DNA of 64,000 bases from Alphaproteobacteria bacterium (GTDB taxonomy: Bacteria; Myxococcota_A; UBA796; CAJQPC01): positions 248,001-312,000 of the forward strand of contig JACKEV010000008.1 in assembly GCA_020632795.1 (NCBI GenBank). Reading direction: 5' to 3'. A program made the position numbers and the translations under genes. The notes under the pieces are model-generated. The model had not been told where the DNA came from, did no database searches, and saw only the letters and a program-made list of their open reading frames with translations. Shown here piece after piece: positions 1 through 9,053 of this stretch (positions within the stretch are counted from its first letter, which is position 1; the number at the start of each line of letters is the position of its first letter).

Positions 1-313
1 GGCCGGCGATGGCCTGGAGCACCGGCTCGGCGCGAAGCCGATGGCCCCAGGCGTTGAGCGCAGGCTCCCCGACCAGCGGACCCAGCAGCAGACAACGCAG
101 CATGACCACCGGGTCCCAGGGCTCGCCGCCGCGGGGGCTCGGCGCGTAGCAGGCCTCCAGGACCGGCCGCGCGGGCTCCAGTTCGAGGAACCACAGCGTC
201 GTCAACGCGGACGCGTAGAGCCGCAGCTTGTCGCGAAGGTCCGGGCGCCCAGCGAGGGCCTGAAGGCGGGAGAGGACGAGGTCGTGATAGCATGGGGATG
301 GAGGGGGCGTCAT
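1..313 (-). CDS. Transposase, N-terminal part only (runs off the window)
   Basis: Reading leftward from an ATG at 313 there are 104 codons without a stop up to the window edge, so only the N-terminus is visible. The stretch WDPVVMLRCLLLGPLVGEP, followed by a short spacer and LRAEPVLQAIAG, resembles the N-terminal region of IS1182/ISNCY-type DDE transposases, where a Pro-Trp-x-Pro lead-in, an R-x-LLL helix and an LR-x-x-P-x-L segment recur. The catalytic DDE residues would lie to the left and cannot be seen, so it is unknown whether the gene is intact. An A+T-rich stretch (318-362) containing the palindrome AGCGGA-N4-TCCGCT (342-357) lies just upstream and could hold the promoter or element end. 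The family call is from memory of the pattern. Confidence 0.6.
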   Translation of the reverse strand, partial: MTPPPSPCYHDLVLSRLQALAGRPDLRDKLRLYASALTTLWFLELEPARPVLEACYAPSPRGGEPWDPVVMLRCLLLGPLVGEPALNAWGHRLRAEPVLQAIAG

Positions 314-363
314 CGTTCTTTTTCGATTTAATTAGGTTTGAAGCGGAGAATTCCGCTGTTTCG

Positions 364-672
364 ATGATCGCCCCCTTTTCACGCATCGCCAAGCGGGTGG
401 TCCACCGCCTGTTCCTGGCCGACGGCCTGGAGGCCGTGCGTCAGCCCGACGGCGACCCCATCGTCGTGTACAACGAGCGATGGCAGCGTGACCACACGGG
501 CCCCCCGCCGACGCCCCACTACACCTGCACGGGCCCTGCCGACGCCGTGACCTGGCGGGCCAGCATGAAGCACCCTCTCGACGGGCGCATCGTCCACGGG
601 GAAGGCCGCGGCAAGAAGGAAGCCAGACGGCGGGCCTGCGCCGAGATCCTGGCCACCTGGCCACTGCCCTGA
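364..672 (+). CDS. Stand-alone double-stranded RNA-binding domain protein
   Basis: A 102-residue protein from ATG 364; an upstream in-frame ATG at 292 would add a Phe-rich lead-in that overlaps the transposase start, so the later start is preferred. Nearly the whole protein fits a dsRBD: a YNERW segment, then PHYTCTGPADAVTW (the beta-1/beta-2 region with the GP turn), a short basic strand, and a C-terminal GEGRGKKEARRRACAEIL. That last part matches the dsRBD G-x-G-x-(S)KK-x-A helix that contacts RNA. Bacterial dsRBDs are normally the C-terminal domain of RNase III; here there is no nuclease domain. It would bind structured RNA in the cytoplasm. It is convergent with the CHAT gene and sits beside a transposase, so it may be mobile-element cargo. 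The partner enzyme is unknown. Confidence 0.68.
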   Translation: MIAPFSRIAKRVVHRLFLADGLEAVRQPDGDPIVVYNERWQRDHTGPPPTPHYTCTGPADAVTWRASMKHPLDGRIVHGEGRGKKEARRRACAEILATWPLP

Positions 673-675
673 CCC

Positions 676-3591
676 TCAGTCCGCCGCCCCCACCAGCACG
701 AACCCCGCCCAGTACAGCGGGTGGGCGGTCTCCGGCCGGGACAGCAGCTCGAGCTGGGCGGATCGCAGCGCCCGCGCCTTCCAGGCGATGGGCGTCTCCT
801 CGGCCGTGCGGGCGGCGACCAGCTCCGCATAGAAGCGGTCCATCAGCGCGGCGGTGGCCTGGTCGTCGACGGCCCAGTGGGTGGAGAGCACACTGCGCGC
901 GCCCGCCGCCAGCAGGGCCCGGGACAGCCCCAGGGCCCCCTCCAGCTCCCAGGAGTCCGCCGCGAAGGTGCGGCAGGCCGACAAGGTGACCAGGTCCGCG
1001 TCCAGCAGGGTGGTCTCCACGCGGTGCTCCCACAGGCGCTCGGGCCGCCCCTCAGCGTCCACGAGCTGGAGGTGGGCCAGGGTCCCGCCGGAGCGCTCGT
1101 CCAGCCAGGGGTGGGACCGCGCCTCGCCATGCGCGACCACATGCACGATCGCCGCCCCCGGGGCCTCCGCCGCCCAGGTCGCCGCGCTCGGGGGCGCCGC
1201 GCAGCCCTGGTCGCAGGCCACCTGCACCTCCCCCAGCGCCGCCAGGTGGCCACGCACCGTGTCCAGCTCGGCGTCGCCGTAGGGGAGGCGGGGGCTGCCA
1301 GGCACCGCGGTGGCGCCCATCAAAAGCGAACGATGTTCGCTTTTCAAGCGTTCAGGAGGAGGACGCTGCACAACCAGCCAGGACACCGAGGGCAGCACCG
1401 CGATGGGGTGGCGCTCGATGAGCCACGCCGTCGCCCGGCGGGGGTCGCGGGTCCTCAGCGCGGCGAAGGGCACGCTCTGGAGCACGCCGTCCGGGGCGAT
1501 GAACAGCGGGCGGTCCTTGGACAAGCGGCTCCACGACGGCTCCTCGATGAGGGTGAAGAACAGCCGGTAGATGGCGTCGTCGGGGAAGAAGCTCAAGCCC
1601 AGCTCCCGCGCGGCGGGGGGCAGGGTGGACAGCTCCTCCATCGCCTCGGACACCAGCAGGGCGTCGGCCCGCACCTGGGGTGCGGCCCCCCAGAGGAGGA
1701 CCAGAGCGTAGCTGTCCGGCTCGATGACCTGAACGAGCAGGTGCTCCTCACCCAGGTGAAACGCCAGGAGCAGAGGCGGGCGCGCGCTGCGGTAGGCCTG
1801 CTCGGCCAGCGCGGCCTGGACCTCCCGGAGGGAGGGCGTGCGCAGCAGCGTGGTGTCCTCGGTGAGCTCGGTGACCAGCCGGAAGAAAGCCGCCTGCCGT
1901 GTGCGCAGGACCTGCTCGTCGGGATCGAGGCCATGCAGCAGATCGGTCCGCAGGACGTCCAGGCCGGGGGTGGTGTCCACCAGGGACTGCCAACGGATCT
2001 GCTCGTCGGCCTCGGCGGTCTCCAGCCACCGGCGCATCGCGACCTGGGCCCGCAGCCCGGGGGCCTGCATGCTGGCGAGCAGACGGAAGGCCGCGTCGTC
2101 GAAGCCCTCCTCGTACAAGGTCAAGGCGGCCTCGTGGAGCCCGGGGCGGTGCAGGACGTGGTAGTCCTCGATCTGCTCATTGTCGCGGCCGTAGGTGGCC
2201 GCGTCGTCGTCCAGCAGATCGGGCAGATCGCGCAGTCGGGCCAGCGCCTGGGGGGTCCGGAGCTTGTCGGGCGGTACGGTGTCCAGCCAGTTCAGCGTCG
2301 TCGTGATCTTGGAGTGGGCGTTGCCGGAGCGATCGGCGGCGGCCAGGGCGCGCTGCCAGCTGGGCTCATCGTGCAGGGGCGCTGAGTTGTGCTCGGCCAG
2401 CATGCGCAGCACGCTGGTCTCCTGGACCGGGTCTCCGATGTCCTCGGCCTGCTCGACCAGCTCCTCCAGCAGCGGCGCGGCGCGCGGGTCGTCCAGGTGG
2501 TTCCACATCACCGCGACCCGTCGCTGGGCGGTGATCTGCCCGTATCGGTAGCCGATCTGTGCGTAGCAGTCCGCGATGTCCTGGCACACCTCCGCATGCT
2601 GTTGTTTGGACGCGCGGTCCATGGGGCTCTGCCAGTAGCGGAGCATCTCCCGCTGGAGGCGGACGTGGCAGACCGCGACGGGGATGTCCGCCGCCTCGCT
2701 GACCGCCAGGGCCTCCTCGGAGAGGGCGGTGGCGGTCGAATAGTCCCCGAGCCAGGCGTAGAGTTGGACGGAGGTGTAGAGGACGTTCAGGTGTCCGGCG
2801 GCGTTCTGCATGCGCCTGGACAGCGCCAGAGCTTCGTCCGTCAGCTCGATCGCGCGCCCGAAGTCGCCCACCATGAAGGCCACATGGGCCCGGTGCGCCA
2901 GCGCGGTGGGCAGGTTCTGCGGCGCGCCGGTCGTGCGTAGCACGGGGATGGCTTCGTCCAACAGCACGGCGGCCTCCGCGTAGCGCCCGGCGTCGACCTC
3001 CAGCTCCGCGAGGTTCCTTCGGATCAAGGCGCCCATCAGCGCCTGTTCGTGCTCCTCGCAGAGGAGCAGGGCCTCCCGCAGCAGCGCGGCGCGGCGCTCG
3101 GGGTCCAGGTTGAGAGACCCCAGCAAGGTAGCCTGCGTCATCAGCGCGCGGGCGCGGACGACCGGCAGCGCCTCGGCCTCGGAGAGGGCCAGGGCCTGAT
3201 CCGCAGCGCCTCGGGCCGCGTCGATCTGGCCGCACCGGAGGTGGGCGTTGCTCGCGTCCAGCAGGGCCTCGCCCGCCTTGTCGTGGAGCCCGGCGGCTCG
3301 GGCGACCTCGTAGGCCTGCTCCAGCCAGCCCAGCTCGGCCTCACATTGCCCGGAGAACCCCACGACCTGGGCGAAGGAGCGCAGGGTGTGGACCTCGCTC
3401 CTGGCGTCGCCCAGCGCGCGGTAGATCTCCAGCGAGACGGCGAGCTCCTCCAGCGCCCCGTCGAAGTCCCCCTGGTTGAGGGCGGCCTCGGCTGCCTTGA
3501 GGTGGGCCAGCGCGGTGGGATCGCCCTCGTCCTCCTGGCCGAAGGCCGCGCCCGCCAGGGCCAGCCACAGCGCCAGGAGCCAGCGGATCAC
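676..3591 (-). CDS. Secreted TPR-CHAT caspase-like protease
   Basis: A 971-residue protein starting at GTG 3591; the GTG overlaps the TGA of the upstream gene (GTGA), implying translational coupling, and this start gives a clean signal peptide (IRWLLALWLALAGAAFGQ). Residues about 25-500 are degenerate TPR helices. The C-terminal 330 residues form a CHAT domain: HVVAHGE carries the catalytic His (about H821), and TLSACRT the catalytic Cys (about C873), followed by GALGLSRALLAAGARSVL and WAVDD. CHAT proteases are caspase-like cysteine peptidases usually triggered through their repeat region. It is the last gene of a seven-gene run with two kinase-fold proteins and an FHA-like protein, suggesting a signalling output. 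The signal peptide would place it in the periplasm or outside the cell, which differs from cytoplasmic CHAT effectors of immune systems. Substrate unknown. Confidence 0.85.
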   Translation of the reverse strand: MIRWLLALWLALAGAAFGQEDEGDPTALAHLKAAEAALNQGDFDGALEELAVSLEIYRALGDARSEVHTLRSFAQVVGFSGQCEAELGWLEQAYEVARAAGLHDKAGEALLDASNAHLRCGQIDAARGAADQALALSEAEALPVVRARALMTQATLLGSLNLDPERRAALLREALLLCEEHEQALMGALIRRNLAELEVDAGRYAEAAVLLDEAIPVLRTTGAPQNLPTALAHRAHVAFMVGDFGRAIELTDEALALSRRMQNAAGHLNVLYTSVQLYAWLGDYSTATALSEEALAVSEAADIPVAVCHVRLQREMLRYWQSPMDRASKQQHAEVCQDIADCYAQIGYRYGQITAQRRVAVMWNHLDDPRAAPLLEELVEQAEDIGDPVQETSVLRMLAEHNSAPLHDEPSWQRALAAADRSGNAHSKITTTLNWLDTVPPDKLRTPQALARLRDLPDLLDDDAATYGRDNEQIEDYHVLHRPGLHEAALTLYEEGFDDAAFRLLASMQAPGLRAQVAMRRWLETAEADEQIRWQSLVDTTPGLDVLRTDLLHGLDPDEQVLRTRQAAFFRLVTELTEDTTLLRTPSLREVQAALAEQAYRSARPPLLLAFHLGEEHLLVQVIEPDSYALVLLWGAAPQVRADALLVSEAMEELSTLPPAARELGLSFFPDDAIYRLFFTLIEEPSWSRLSKDRPLFIAPDGVLQSVPFAALRTRDPRRATAWLIERHPIAVLPSVSWLVVQRPPPERLKSEHRSLLMGATAVPGSPRLPYGDAELDTVRGHLAALGEVQVACDQGCAAPPSAATWAAEAPGAAIVHVVAHGEARSHPWLDERSGGTLAHLQLVDAEGRPERLWEHRVETTLLDADLVTLSACRTFAADSWELEGALGLSRALLAAGARSVLSTHWAVDDQATAALMDRFYAELVAARTAEETPIAWKARALRSAQLELLSRPETAHPLYWAGFVLVGAAD

Positions 3592-4805
3592 CGCACCAGC
3601 TCGTCCACCAGGGCCTTGGCGATGTCCCGCTCGGCGTGGAGGCCCATCGCCGTGAAGCGGCAGAGCACCGCGCCGGCCAGGCGCAGGGCCTCGGGGGGGT
3701 CGGTGTGGCGGAGCGCGCGGGCCAGGGCCAGGGTGGCCTTGGAGAACCAGGGCTGGTTGCCGGAGAGCTGGTCGCAGGCCTGGCGAAGCTCGTCGAGGTC
3801 TTCCGAGAGGCCCCAGCGGTGCCGCTCGTAGCGGACGCGCCCGGCCATGTAGGGGGCGCGGGCGGTGTCCGCGAGCAGGATGGCCGCCTGGAGGTCGGCG
3901 TCCGCTGCCGCGGAGCCCGCCGCGTACCGGCACAGGCCCCGGGCCATGCGCAGGCGAGCCTCCAGCAGGGGCAGGCCGCGCTCCTCGGCGTAGGCCACCG
4001 GGCCGTCCAGCAGCCCCGGCAGGAAGGTGGTCGCCCCGGAGGCCAGGGCCGCCAGGGCGCGGCCCCCCTCGATCTGGAACAGGCCTGCCCGGCGCCCGGA
4101 CTGCGCCCACTCCTCGGAGGCGCGGTCGAAGAAGCCCATGGCCAGATCCGGGTCGCCCTGGAGCAGGGCCAGCTCACCCAGCTCGGCGCAGGCCGAGGCC
4201 CGCGCCCCGGCGGCCCCGGGGTGCTGCTCCAGGGCCTCGATGCAGGCGGCGAAGCCCTGCGCGGCGGCCTCGAGCCGGCCGTCCAGGCGGTCGAGCTGGG
4301 CGCCGCGGAAGTCCGCTGAGACCACCCCGATGCCGCTGGCGTCCTCCCGGAGCTGGGCCAGGACCCCCCGGAAGCCCACCAGGTCACCCCGCGCCAGCAG
4401 CGCGCCGGCCAGGGTGTCCGCCGCCAGCGCCCGCAGGGGCCCCGGTGCGGTGGCCGAGAGGACCTCGCGGCCCACCTGCTCGGAGAGGTCGAGGTGCCCG
4501 GCGTCCAACAGGCAGGCGGCGAGCTGGATCTGCTGGAGGATCTGGGCGTCCTCGTCGTCGGCCAGCGCGATGGCCCGGCGCAGCACCTGGAGCGTAGCCG
4601 AGGGCCGGTCGTCGCGGCGCAGGGCGTCCACCGCGCGGTTGGCCGCCTCGCGGGCGAGATCCAGGTGCTCGTGGTCCAGGGCGAGGTCGACCAGCTCGGA
4701 CCAGGCCTGACCCGCGCGCGCCCAGCGGGCGCCCTCGGTGTAGCCCAGCGCCTGGCGGACCGCCTGGATGAGGTCGGGGGGCAGCTCGTCGGTGTCTTCA
4801 GCCAT
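3588..4805 (-). CDS. Cytoplasmic TPR-like helical repeat protein
   Basis: A 405-residue protein from ATG 4805, 18 nt after the preceding gene, with its stop inside the start codon of the TPR-CHAT gene. It consists almost entirely of Ala/Leu-rich helix pairs of the TPR/alpha-solenoid type, for example SATLQVLRRAIALADDEDA and LAADTLAGALLARGDL, with no signal peptide and no catalytic motif. Such proteins scaffold or sense partners. Its place between the PEGA-type helper and the CHAT protease suggests an adaptor for that system, but no partner is visible in sequence. I cannot assign a named family. Confidence 0.75.
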   Translation of the reverse strand: MAEDTDELPPDLIQAVRQALGYTEGARWARAGQAWSELVDLALDHEHLDLAREAANRAVDALRRDDRPSATLQVLRRAIALADDEDAQILQQIQLAACLLDAGHLDLSEQVGREVLSATAPGPLRALAADTLAGALLARGDLVGFRGVLAQLREDASGIGVVSADFRGAQLDRLDGRLEAAAQGFAACIEALEQHPGAAGARASACAELGELALLQGDPDLAMGFFDRASEEWAQSGRRAGLFQIEGGRALAALASGATTFLPGLLDGPVAYAEERGLPLLEARLRMARGLCRYAAGSAAADADLQAAILLADTARAPYMAGRVRYERHRWGLSEDLDELRQACDQLSGNQPWFSKATLALARALRHTDPPEALRLAGAVLCRFTAMGLHAERDIAKALVDELVR

Positions 4806-4823
4806 CCCGATCGGATAGCGTGA

Positions 4824-5768
4824 TCAGAAGCGCCCGACCAGCCCCGCGCCGCCGGGGAGCGGCGTCACCATGACGTCGGCGTCCACGAAGAAGCCGGCCC
4901 CGACGCAGGCCGCGCCCGCCGCCATCAGGCCGAGGGTGGTGAAGCGGCTGGCGTTGAAGGAGCGGGTCAGTGAATCCGCCTGATCCCGGGTGACCGTGGC
5001 GGGCGCGTCACGCGCGGCGACGATGTCATCGTACCGGGGGTTGACCACCGCGAAGTTGACCACCACGCCGGTGGCCAGCAGCGCGCCGCCGCCGCCCCAC
5101 AGGGCCAGCCGGGGCACGTTGAGGTCCCGGGGCTCCTTGGGGGGTTTCTCGGGCTCGTCGGGCTCGTCGGGCTCGACCTGGGTGAGGGCGCCGCCGTCGC
5201 AGACCGCGTAGTAGTTCGGCGCATCGCCGAAGTCATGCCAGAGGTTGTGCAGCGACTCGTCCGGGCAGAGGACCTGGACGAGGTGCCGCCCGGAGACGAC
5301 GAGGTTGTAGGACTTGAGCAGGTTGCCGTCCACGAAGACCCGCACGTCCGAGCGGGCCTCGTCCACCCCGGGCTCGACGTGGGGGCGGCTGTTGATCTCG
5401 ATGCGCAGGGCCTCGAAGAGGTCCTGGGGCTCCTGGGCGGCCACGAGCGAGGTGTCGAAGGCGTAGTTCTTGTCCGCGAGCAGGGCCAGGCGCCAGTGCT
5501 CCAGCGTCTTCTGATCGCGGTCGCCGTCGTAGTACTCCAGCACGCCCCGGTAGAACCAGATGCTGGCGAGGGACGTGCCCAGGACCACGGAGTCGGAGGT
5601 CTCGGCGTTGGCCTCGGCCTTGTCCAGCAGGGCGCGGGCGCCCTCGAAGTCGCCGTTCTGGATGGCGCCGAGCGCGGCCTTGACGTCGTCTTCGACCTGC
5701 CCGGCCCAGGCCGCCGGGGCAGCCAGGGTCGCCATCAGCGCCAGCGCCAGCGCGCGGCTCACTCGCAT
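4824..5768 (-). CDS. Secreted/membrane TPR-PEGA-like helper protein
   Basis: A 314-residue protein. ATG 5768 is chosen because it directly begins a signal peptide (RVSRALALALMATLAAPAAWA) and overlaps the end of the kinase gene by 10 nt. The mature part has a short TPR-like region (about 25-110), then a PEGA-like beta strand segment (SDVRVFVDGNLLKSYNL), a Pro/Glu linker (DEPDEPEKPPKEP) and two hydrophobic segments near the C-terminus (WGGGGALLATGVVVNFAVV and LGLMAAGAACVGAGFFV). Its architecture resembles that of the protein at 27390-28718. It probably sits in the inner membrane with a periplasmic N-terminal part and works with the kinase encoded just upstream. No enzymatic motif is seen. Confidence 0.7.
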   Translation of the reverse strand: MRVSRALALALMATLAAPAAWAGQVEDDVKAALGAIQNGDFEGARALLDKAEANAETSDSVVLGTSLASIWFYRGVLEYYDGDRDQKTLEHWRLALLADKNYAFDTSLVAAQEPQDLFEALRIEINSRPHVEPGVDEARSDVRVFVDGNLLKSYNLVVSGRHLVQVLCPDESLHNLWHDFGDAPNYYAVCDGGALTQVEPDEPDEPEKPPKEPRDLNVPRLALWGGGGALLATGVVVNFAVVNPRYDDIVAARDAPATVTRDQADSLTRSFNASRFTTLGLMAAGAACVGAGFFVDADVMVTPLPGGAGLVGRF

Positions 5769-8251
5769 CCTACGGTCTCCCACTTGGGGCTGTCGCTGTT
5801 GAGGTTGAAGCGGTAGGTGCAGGTCTGCCCCGCCTCGACGGCGACCAGCCCACGCTTGGGTCCGCCGCCGTCCTTGGGGGTGACCTTGGTGCGGTAGGTG
5901 CCCTTGGCGAGGCCGTCCAGCTCGAGGCGACCGCCATCGCCCGCCCAGTCCTGCTTGAAGCCCATCGCGTTGTTGATCGTCAGCTCACCGCCGCCCATCG
6001 GGAGGATGATGAGGCGCAGGTTGCCGGCGTCCGCCGCGTCGACGGGCGGGTCCTCGGGGGTGGCCTGCCCACCGGGATCGGTCTGCCCGCCGGGGTCGGT
6101 CTGCCCGCCGGGGTCGGTGTGTCCGCCGGGGTCAGGCTGCCCGACGGGATCGGTGTGTCCGCCGGGATCAGGCTGCCCGACAGGGTCGACCTGTCCGCCA
6201 GGATCGGTGTGTCCGCCGGGGTCAGGCTGCCCGACGGGTTCGACCGGCCCGCCGGGGTCGACCTGCCCGCCGGGGTCGGTCTGCCCCCCAGGATCCGGGT
6301 CCTTCGGCGGCGGAGGGTTCTCGGGCGGATCCTTGTCGACGACGATCGGGTCGGGATCGGGCTGGACGGGGTCGTTGCCCCCGCCCCACATCAGCGCCGC
6401 CCCCCCACCGACGGTGAGGATGACGACGAAGCCGACCACGGCCGCGATGACGCCACCCCGACCGCCCTTGGAGGGCTCGGGGTCGTTCGCCGGCTCGTCG
6501 AGGCGCGGCGTGGGGTCCGGGGGTGGCGGCCTGGGGGGACGGATGGGCTCCGGCTCGGGGGCAGGCTCCGGCTCGAACACCGGCTCCGGCTCGGCGACCG
6601 GCTCGGGGGCCGGGGGCTCCTCGACGGGCGGCGGAGGCTCCTCGACCGGCGGCTCGACGAGCGGGGCGACCTTCTCGACCTGATCGAGCGCGGTGGGGAC
6701 GACGTCCTGGAGCGTGTTGTCCCGGCTCAGCACCGTCTGGGGCTCGGGGGGCACGTCCGCGACGGGGGGCAGGGTCGGCAGCGGGGTGGGCTCGGCGCGG
6801 TCGAGCACCGGGGGCTCGGAGACCGACGGCGGGTCGAGGGCGACCTCGTCGGTGTGGGGCGGCTCCGGGGTCTTCGGAATGAAGGGGGAGCCCTTGGCGG
6901 CCGGGTGGTCCGCGGGAACCTGGAGGCCCTCGGGCATCTTGTCGATGACGGTCGGGACCTCGTCGAACTCGTCGGGGTCGCCGCCGACGAGATCCTGGAG
7001 GCCGACGACGGCGTCCATCAGCCCGCCGGAGGTTCCGGGCATCTCCACGCTGCCGAAGGGCTCGGGGTCCTGCGGGGGGGCGGGATCGACACGGCGGGGC
7101 GGCGGGGGCTCCGGGCGGCGGGGCGGCGGCGGGGCTGGCTCGGCGCGGCGCGGCGGCGGCCGGACCTGCTGGACCCCGGAGATGTTCCCGGCCCGAGGCG
7201 GCAGCGGCATCTCGTCGGGCTCGGGCGGGGGGATGGTGACGTCGGAGAGCCCCTCGGTCTCGAAGGAGGAGCTGCGGTCCTCGAACAGGGTGGAGCCGGC
7301 CAGCTCGTCGTGCTCGGGGACGTGGGGGTTCGCCGCCATCGCCGAGCGCACGTGGTTGCGGGCGAAGCGCCGCAGGCCCGCGCCCGAGGCCTCGTCCGCG
7401 AACATCTCGCAGGTCTCCATGACCTCGTGCGCGCCAGGGCGGTCCTCGGGCTCGTAGGCGAGCATGCGCTTGAGGAAGGCGTGGGCCTGCTCGGCGATCT
7501 CGCCGTCCAGGCCGGGCAGCTCCAGGGCGTCGACCCGCTTGTTCATCGCCCGCTCGTAGCGCTGGGGGCGGATGTGGATCTTGCCGAAGGCGCCGCAGGT
7601 CAGCAGCTCGTAGGTGGTCACGCCCAGGGAGAAGATGTCCGCCGCGGGGGTGTCCGGGTCGCCCAGCAGGCGCTCGGGGGCCATGTAGGCCTGGGAGCCG
7701 AAGGCCAGCGCCTGGGTCTTGGCCTCCCGGTCCTCGAAGTTGGCCCGCGCGGTCCCGAAGTCCAGCAGCTTGACGTCGCCCCCGACGGTCAGCATGACGT
7801 TGGAGGGCTTGATGTCCCGGTGGATGAGCCGCAGCGGCTCGCCGCCCTGCAGCGGGACGTGGTTGTAGGCGGCCTCCAGCGCTGAGGCCACCGCGCTGAC
7901 GATGTCGAACACCGCGCTGGCGGAGAAGGGCTCGCCGTCCTCGGCCAGGAAGTGGATGAGGGACTTGAGGTCGACGCCCTCGAGGTACTCCATGACCACC
8001 GCCGCCTGGCCGCGGATGGCGGTGAGGTCCTCGACCCGGACGATGTTGCGGTGGCGCAGGCGCCCCAGCAGGCGGGCCTCGTCGCGGGCACGCTGGGCGA
8101 TCTCCTCGTGGGTGGTCCACTTGCCGTGGAGGAGCTTGATGGCGACCACCGACGAGAAGTTGTCGGTGGTGATCATCTCGGCCACGTAGACCTTGCCGAA
8201 CCCGCCCGAGGCGATCTCACGGATGAACCGGAATCTTCGCCTGGGGTTCAT
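5759..8251 (-). CDS. Receptor-like Ser/Thr protein kinase with Pro-Gly repeats and a C-terminal PEGA-like domain
   Basis: An 830-residue protein from ATG 8251. Residues 9-290 are a complete Hanks-type kinase: Gly loop EIASGGFGKVYVAE, VAIK Lys (K39), HRDIKPSN (D146, N151), DFG (D164) and YMAPERL in the activation segment. A long Pro/Glu-rich juxtamembrane linker follows, then one membrane span (VIAAVVGFVVILTVGGGAAL), a periplasmic stretch of about thirteen six-residue DPGGQT/H units, and a terminal beta domain of PEGA type. All catalytic residues are present, so activity is expected, in contrast to the pseudokinase at the head of the same run. A -10-like AGTATA (read as TATACT on the minus strand) at 8308-8313 suggests an internal promoter in the 79-nt gap before it, but I see no convincing -35. 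The substrate may be the FHA-like protein two genes upstream. Confidence 0.9.
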   Translation of the reverse strand: MNPRRRFRFIREIASGGFGKVYVAEMITTDNFSSVVAIKLLHGKWTTHEEIAQRARDEARLLGRLRHRNIVRVEDLTAIRGQAAVVMEYLEGVDLKSLIHFLAEDGEPFSASAVFDIVSAVASALEAAYNHVPLQGGEPLRLIHRDIKPSNVMLTVGGDVKLLDFGTARANFEDREAKTQALAFGSQAYMAPERLLGDPDTPAADIFSLGVTTYELLTCGAFGKIHIRPQRYERAMNKRVDALELPGLDGEIAEQAHAFLKRMLAYEPEDRPGAHEVMETCEMFADEASGAGLRRFARNHVRSAMAANPHVPEHDELAGSTLFEDRSSSFETEGLSDVTIPPPEPDEMPLPPRAGNISGVQQVRPPPRRAEPAPPPPRRPEPPPPRRVDPAPPQDPEPFGSVEMPGTSGGLMDAVVGLQDLVGGDPDEFDEVPTVIDKMPEGLQVPADHPAAKGSPFIPKTPEPPHTDEVALDPPSVSEPPVLDRAEPTPLPTLPPVADVPPEPQTVLSRDNTLQDVVPTALDQVEKVAPLVEPPVEEPPPPVEEPPAPEPVAEPEPVFEPEPAPEPEPIRPPRPPPPDPTPRLDEPANDPEPSKGGRGGVIAAVVGFVVILTVGGGAALMWGGGNDPVQPDPDPIVVDKDPPENPPPPKDPDPGGQTDPGGQVDPGGPVEPVGQPDPGGHTDPGGQVDPVGQPDPGGHTDPVGQPDPGGHTDPGGQTDPGGQTDPGGQATPEDPPVDAADAGNLRLIILPMGGGELTINNAMGFKQDWAGDGGRLELDGLAKGTYRTKVTPKDGGGPKRGLVAVEAGQTCTYRFNLNSDSPKWETVGCE
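6061..6300. repeat. In-frame 18-nt tandem repeat encoding DPGGQT/H units
   Basis: About thirteen degenerate 18-nt units encode alternating DPGGQT, DPGGHT, DPVGQP and similar hexapeptides in the extracytoplasmic part of the kinase. The repeat is within the coding frame, so it behaves as an extendable spacer between the membrane span and the terminal domain. Units are almost identical in DNA, which makes copy number prone to change by slippage. Confidence 0.9.
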
Positions 8252-8330
8252 GGGGTTCGGGCTCCACGGGCCAGCGCAGCGCCAGCGGGGGTTGGGATCA
8301 GCACGGGAGTATAGCGCGGCACAGGGATCT

Positions 8331-9053
8331 CTACCCGTCGCAGATGCCACCCTCGTCCTGCGCGATCTCGGTGACCACGTGGAGTTGGGCGAAATAGTCC
8401 AGCACCAGATCGCTGACGCCAGCGTTCTCCTTCTTCACTCGACTCCACGACCAAAGCCCCGCGATTCCTTGCCCCCAAGGGGCATTATGGTCCAGGACTT
8501 CCTGCTCCTTCCCCAGCAGGATGGCGGCGATGGCCATGCGCGTGGCATCCGGCTGCCGCTCGTTGCTCAGCTCAAGCTCGGTGTAGACGGCCCCGATGGG
8601 GGCCAGCGCGGCCCACTCCTGCTCCTCGATGGCCGAGATCTTGCGCAGGTTGACGCTCTGCCGGCGCCCCCGGTCCTCGGAGACCAGGTACCGCAGCGCG
8701 CCGTAGCGGGGACGCACCCCCTGGGTCTCGCCGCAGAGCGCGTCGGCCACCGCGTCGGGGTCGCCCGCCTGCCGGAGCAGGATCTCGATGCGGGCGGCGT
8801 GGAGGTCCTCCTTCTTCTGGGCGATCTTGAGGGTCGCGGTGACCTCGGCGTCGTCCAGGCCGAAGGCCTCGAAGTTGACCTTCCGGTTGGCCTTGATGTA
8901 GCGCAGCTCCAGCAGGGGGTCCTGGTTCAGCACGAGGTGCTTCTTGGACTCCTCCTTGCGGGCGATCTCCTCCTTGTTGAGGAAGTAGCCGTTGAGGACC
9001 CCCGCCACCATCAGCCAGACGATGACGAAGAAGAGCCGCCAGTTCACATCCAT
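8331..9053 (-). CDS. Small membrane-anchored protein of unknown function
   Basis: A 240-residue protein from ATG 9053, overlapping the end of the preceding gene by 10 nt. The N-terminus is a single membrane anchor (WRLFFVIVWLMVAGVLNGYF) followed by a soluble region rich in charged helices. The stretch RYIKANRKVNFEAFGLDDAEV is beta/alpha mixed. I recognise no family. Given the position between the lytic-transglycosylase protein and the kinase, it is probably a periplasmic-facing accessory subunit of the same system. Confidence 0.7.
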   Translation of the reverse strand: MDVNWRLFFVIVWLMVAGVLNGYFLNKEEIARKEESKKHLVLNQDPLLELRYIKANRKVNFEAFGLDDAEVTATLKIAQKKEDLHAARIEILLRQAGDPDAVADALCGETQGVRPRYGALRYLVSEDRGRRQSVNLRKISAIEEQEWAALAPIGAVYTELELSNERQPDATRMAIAAILLGKEQEVLDHNAPWGQGIAGLWSWSRVKKENAGVSDLVLDYFAQLHVVTEIAQDEGGICDG

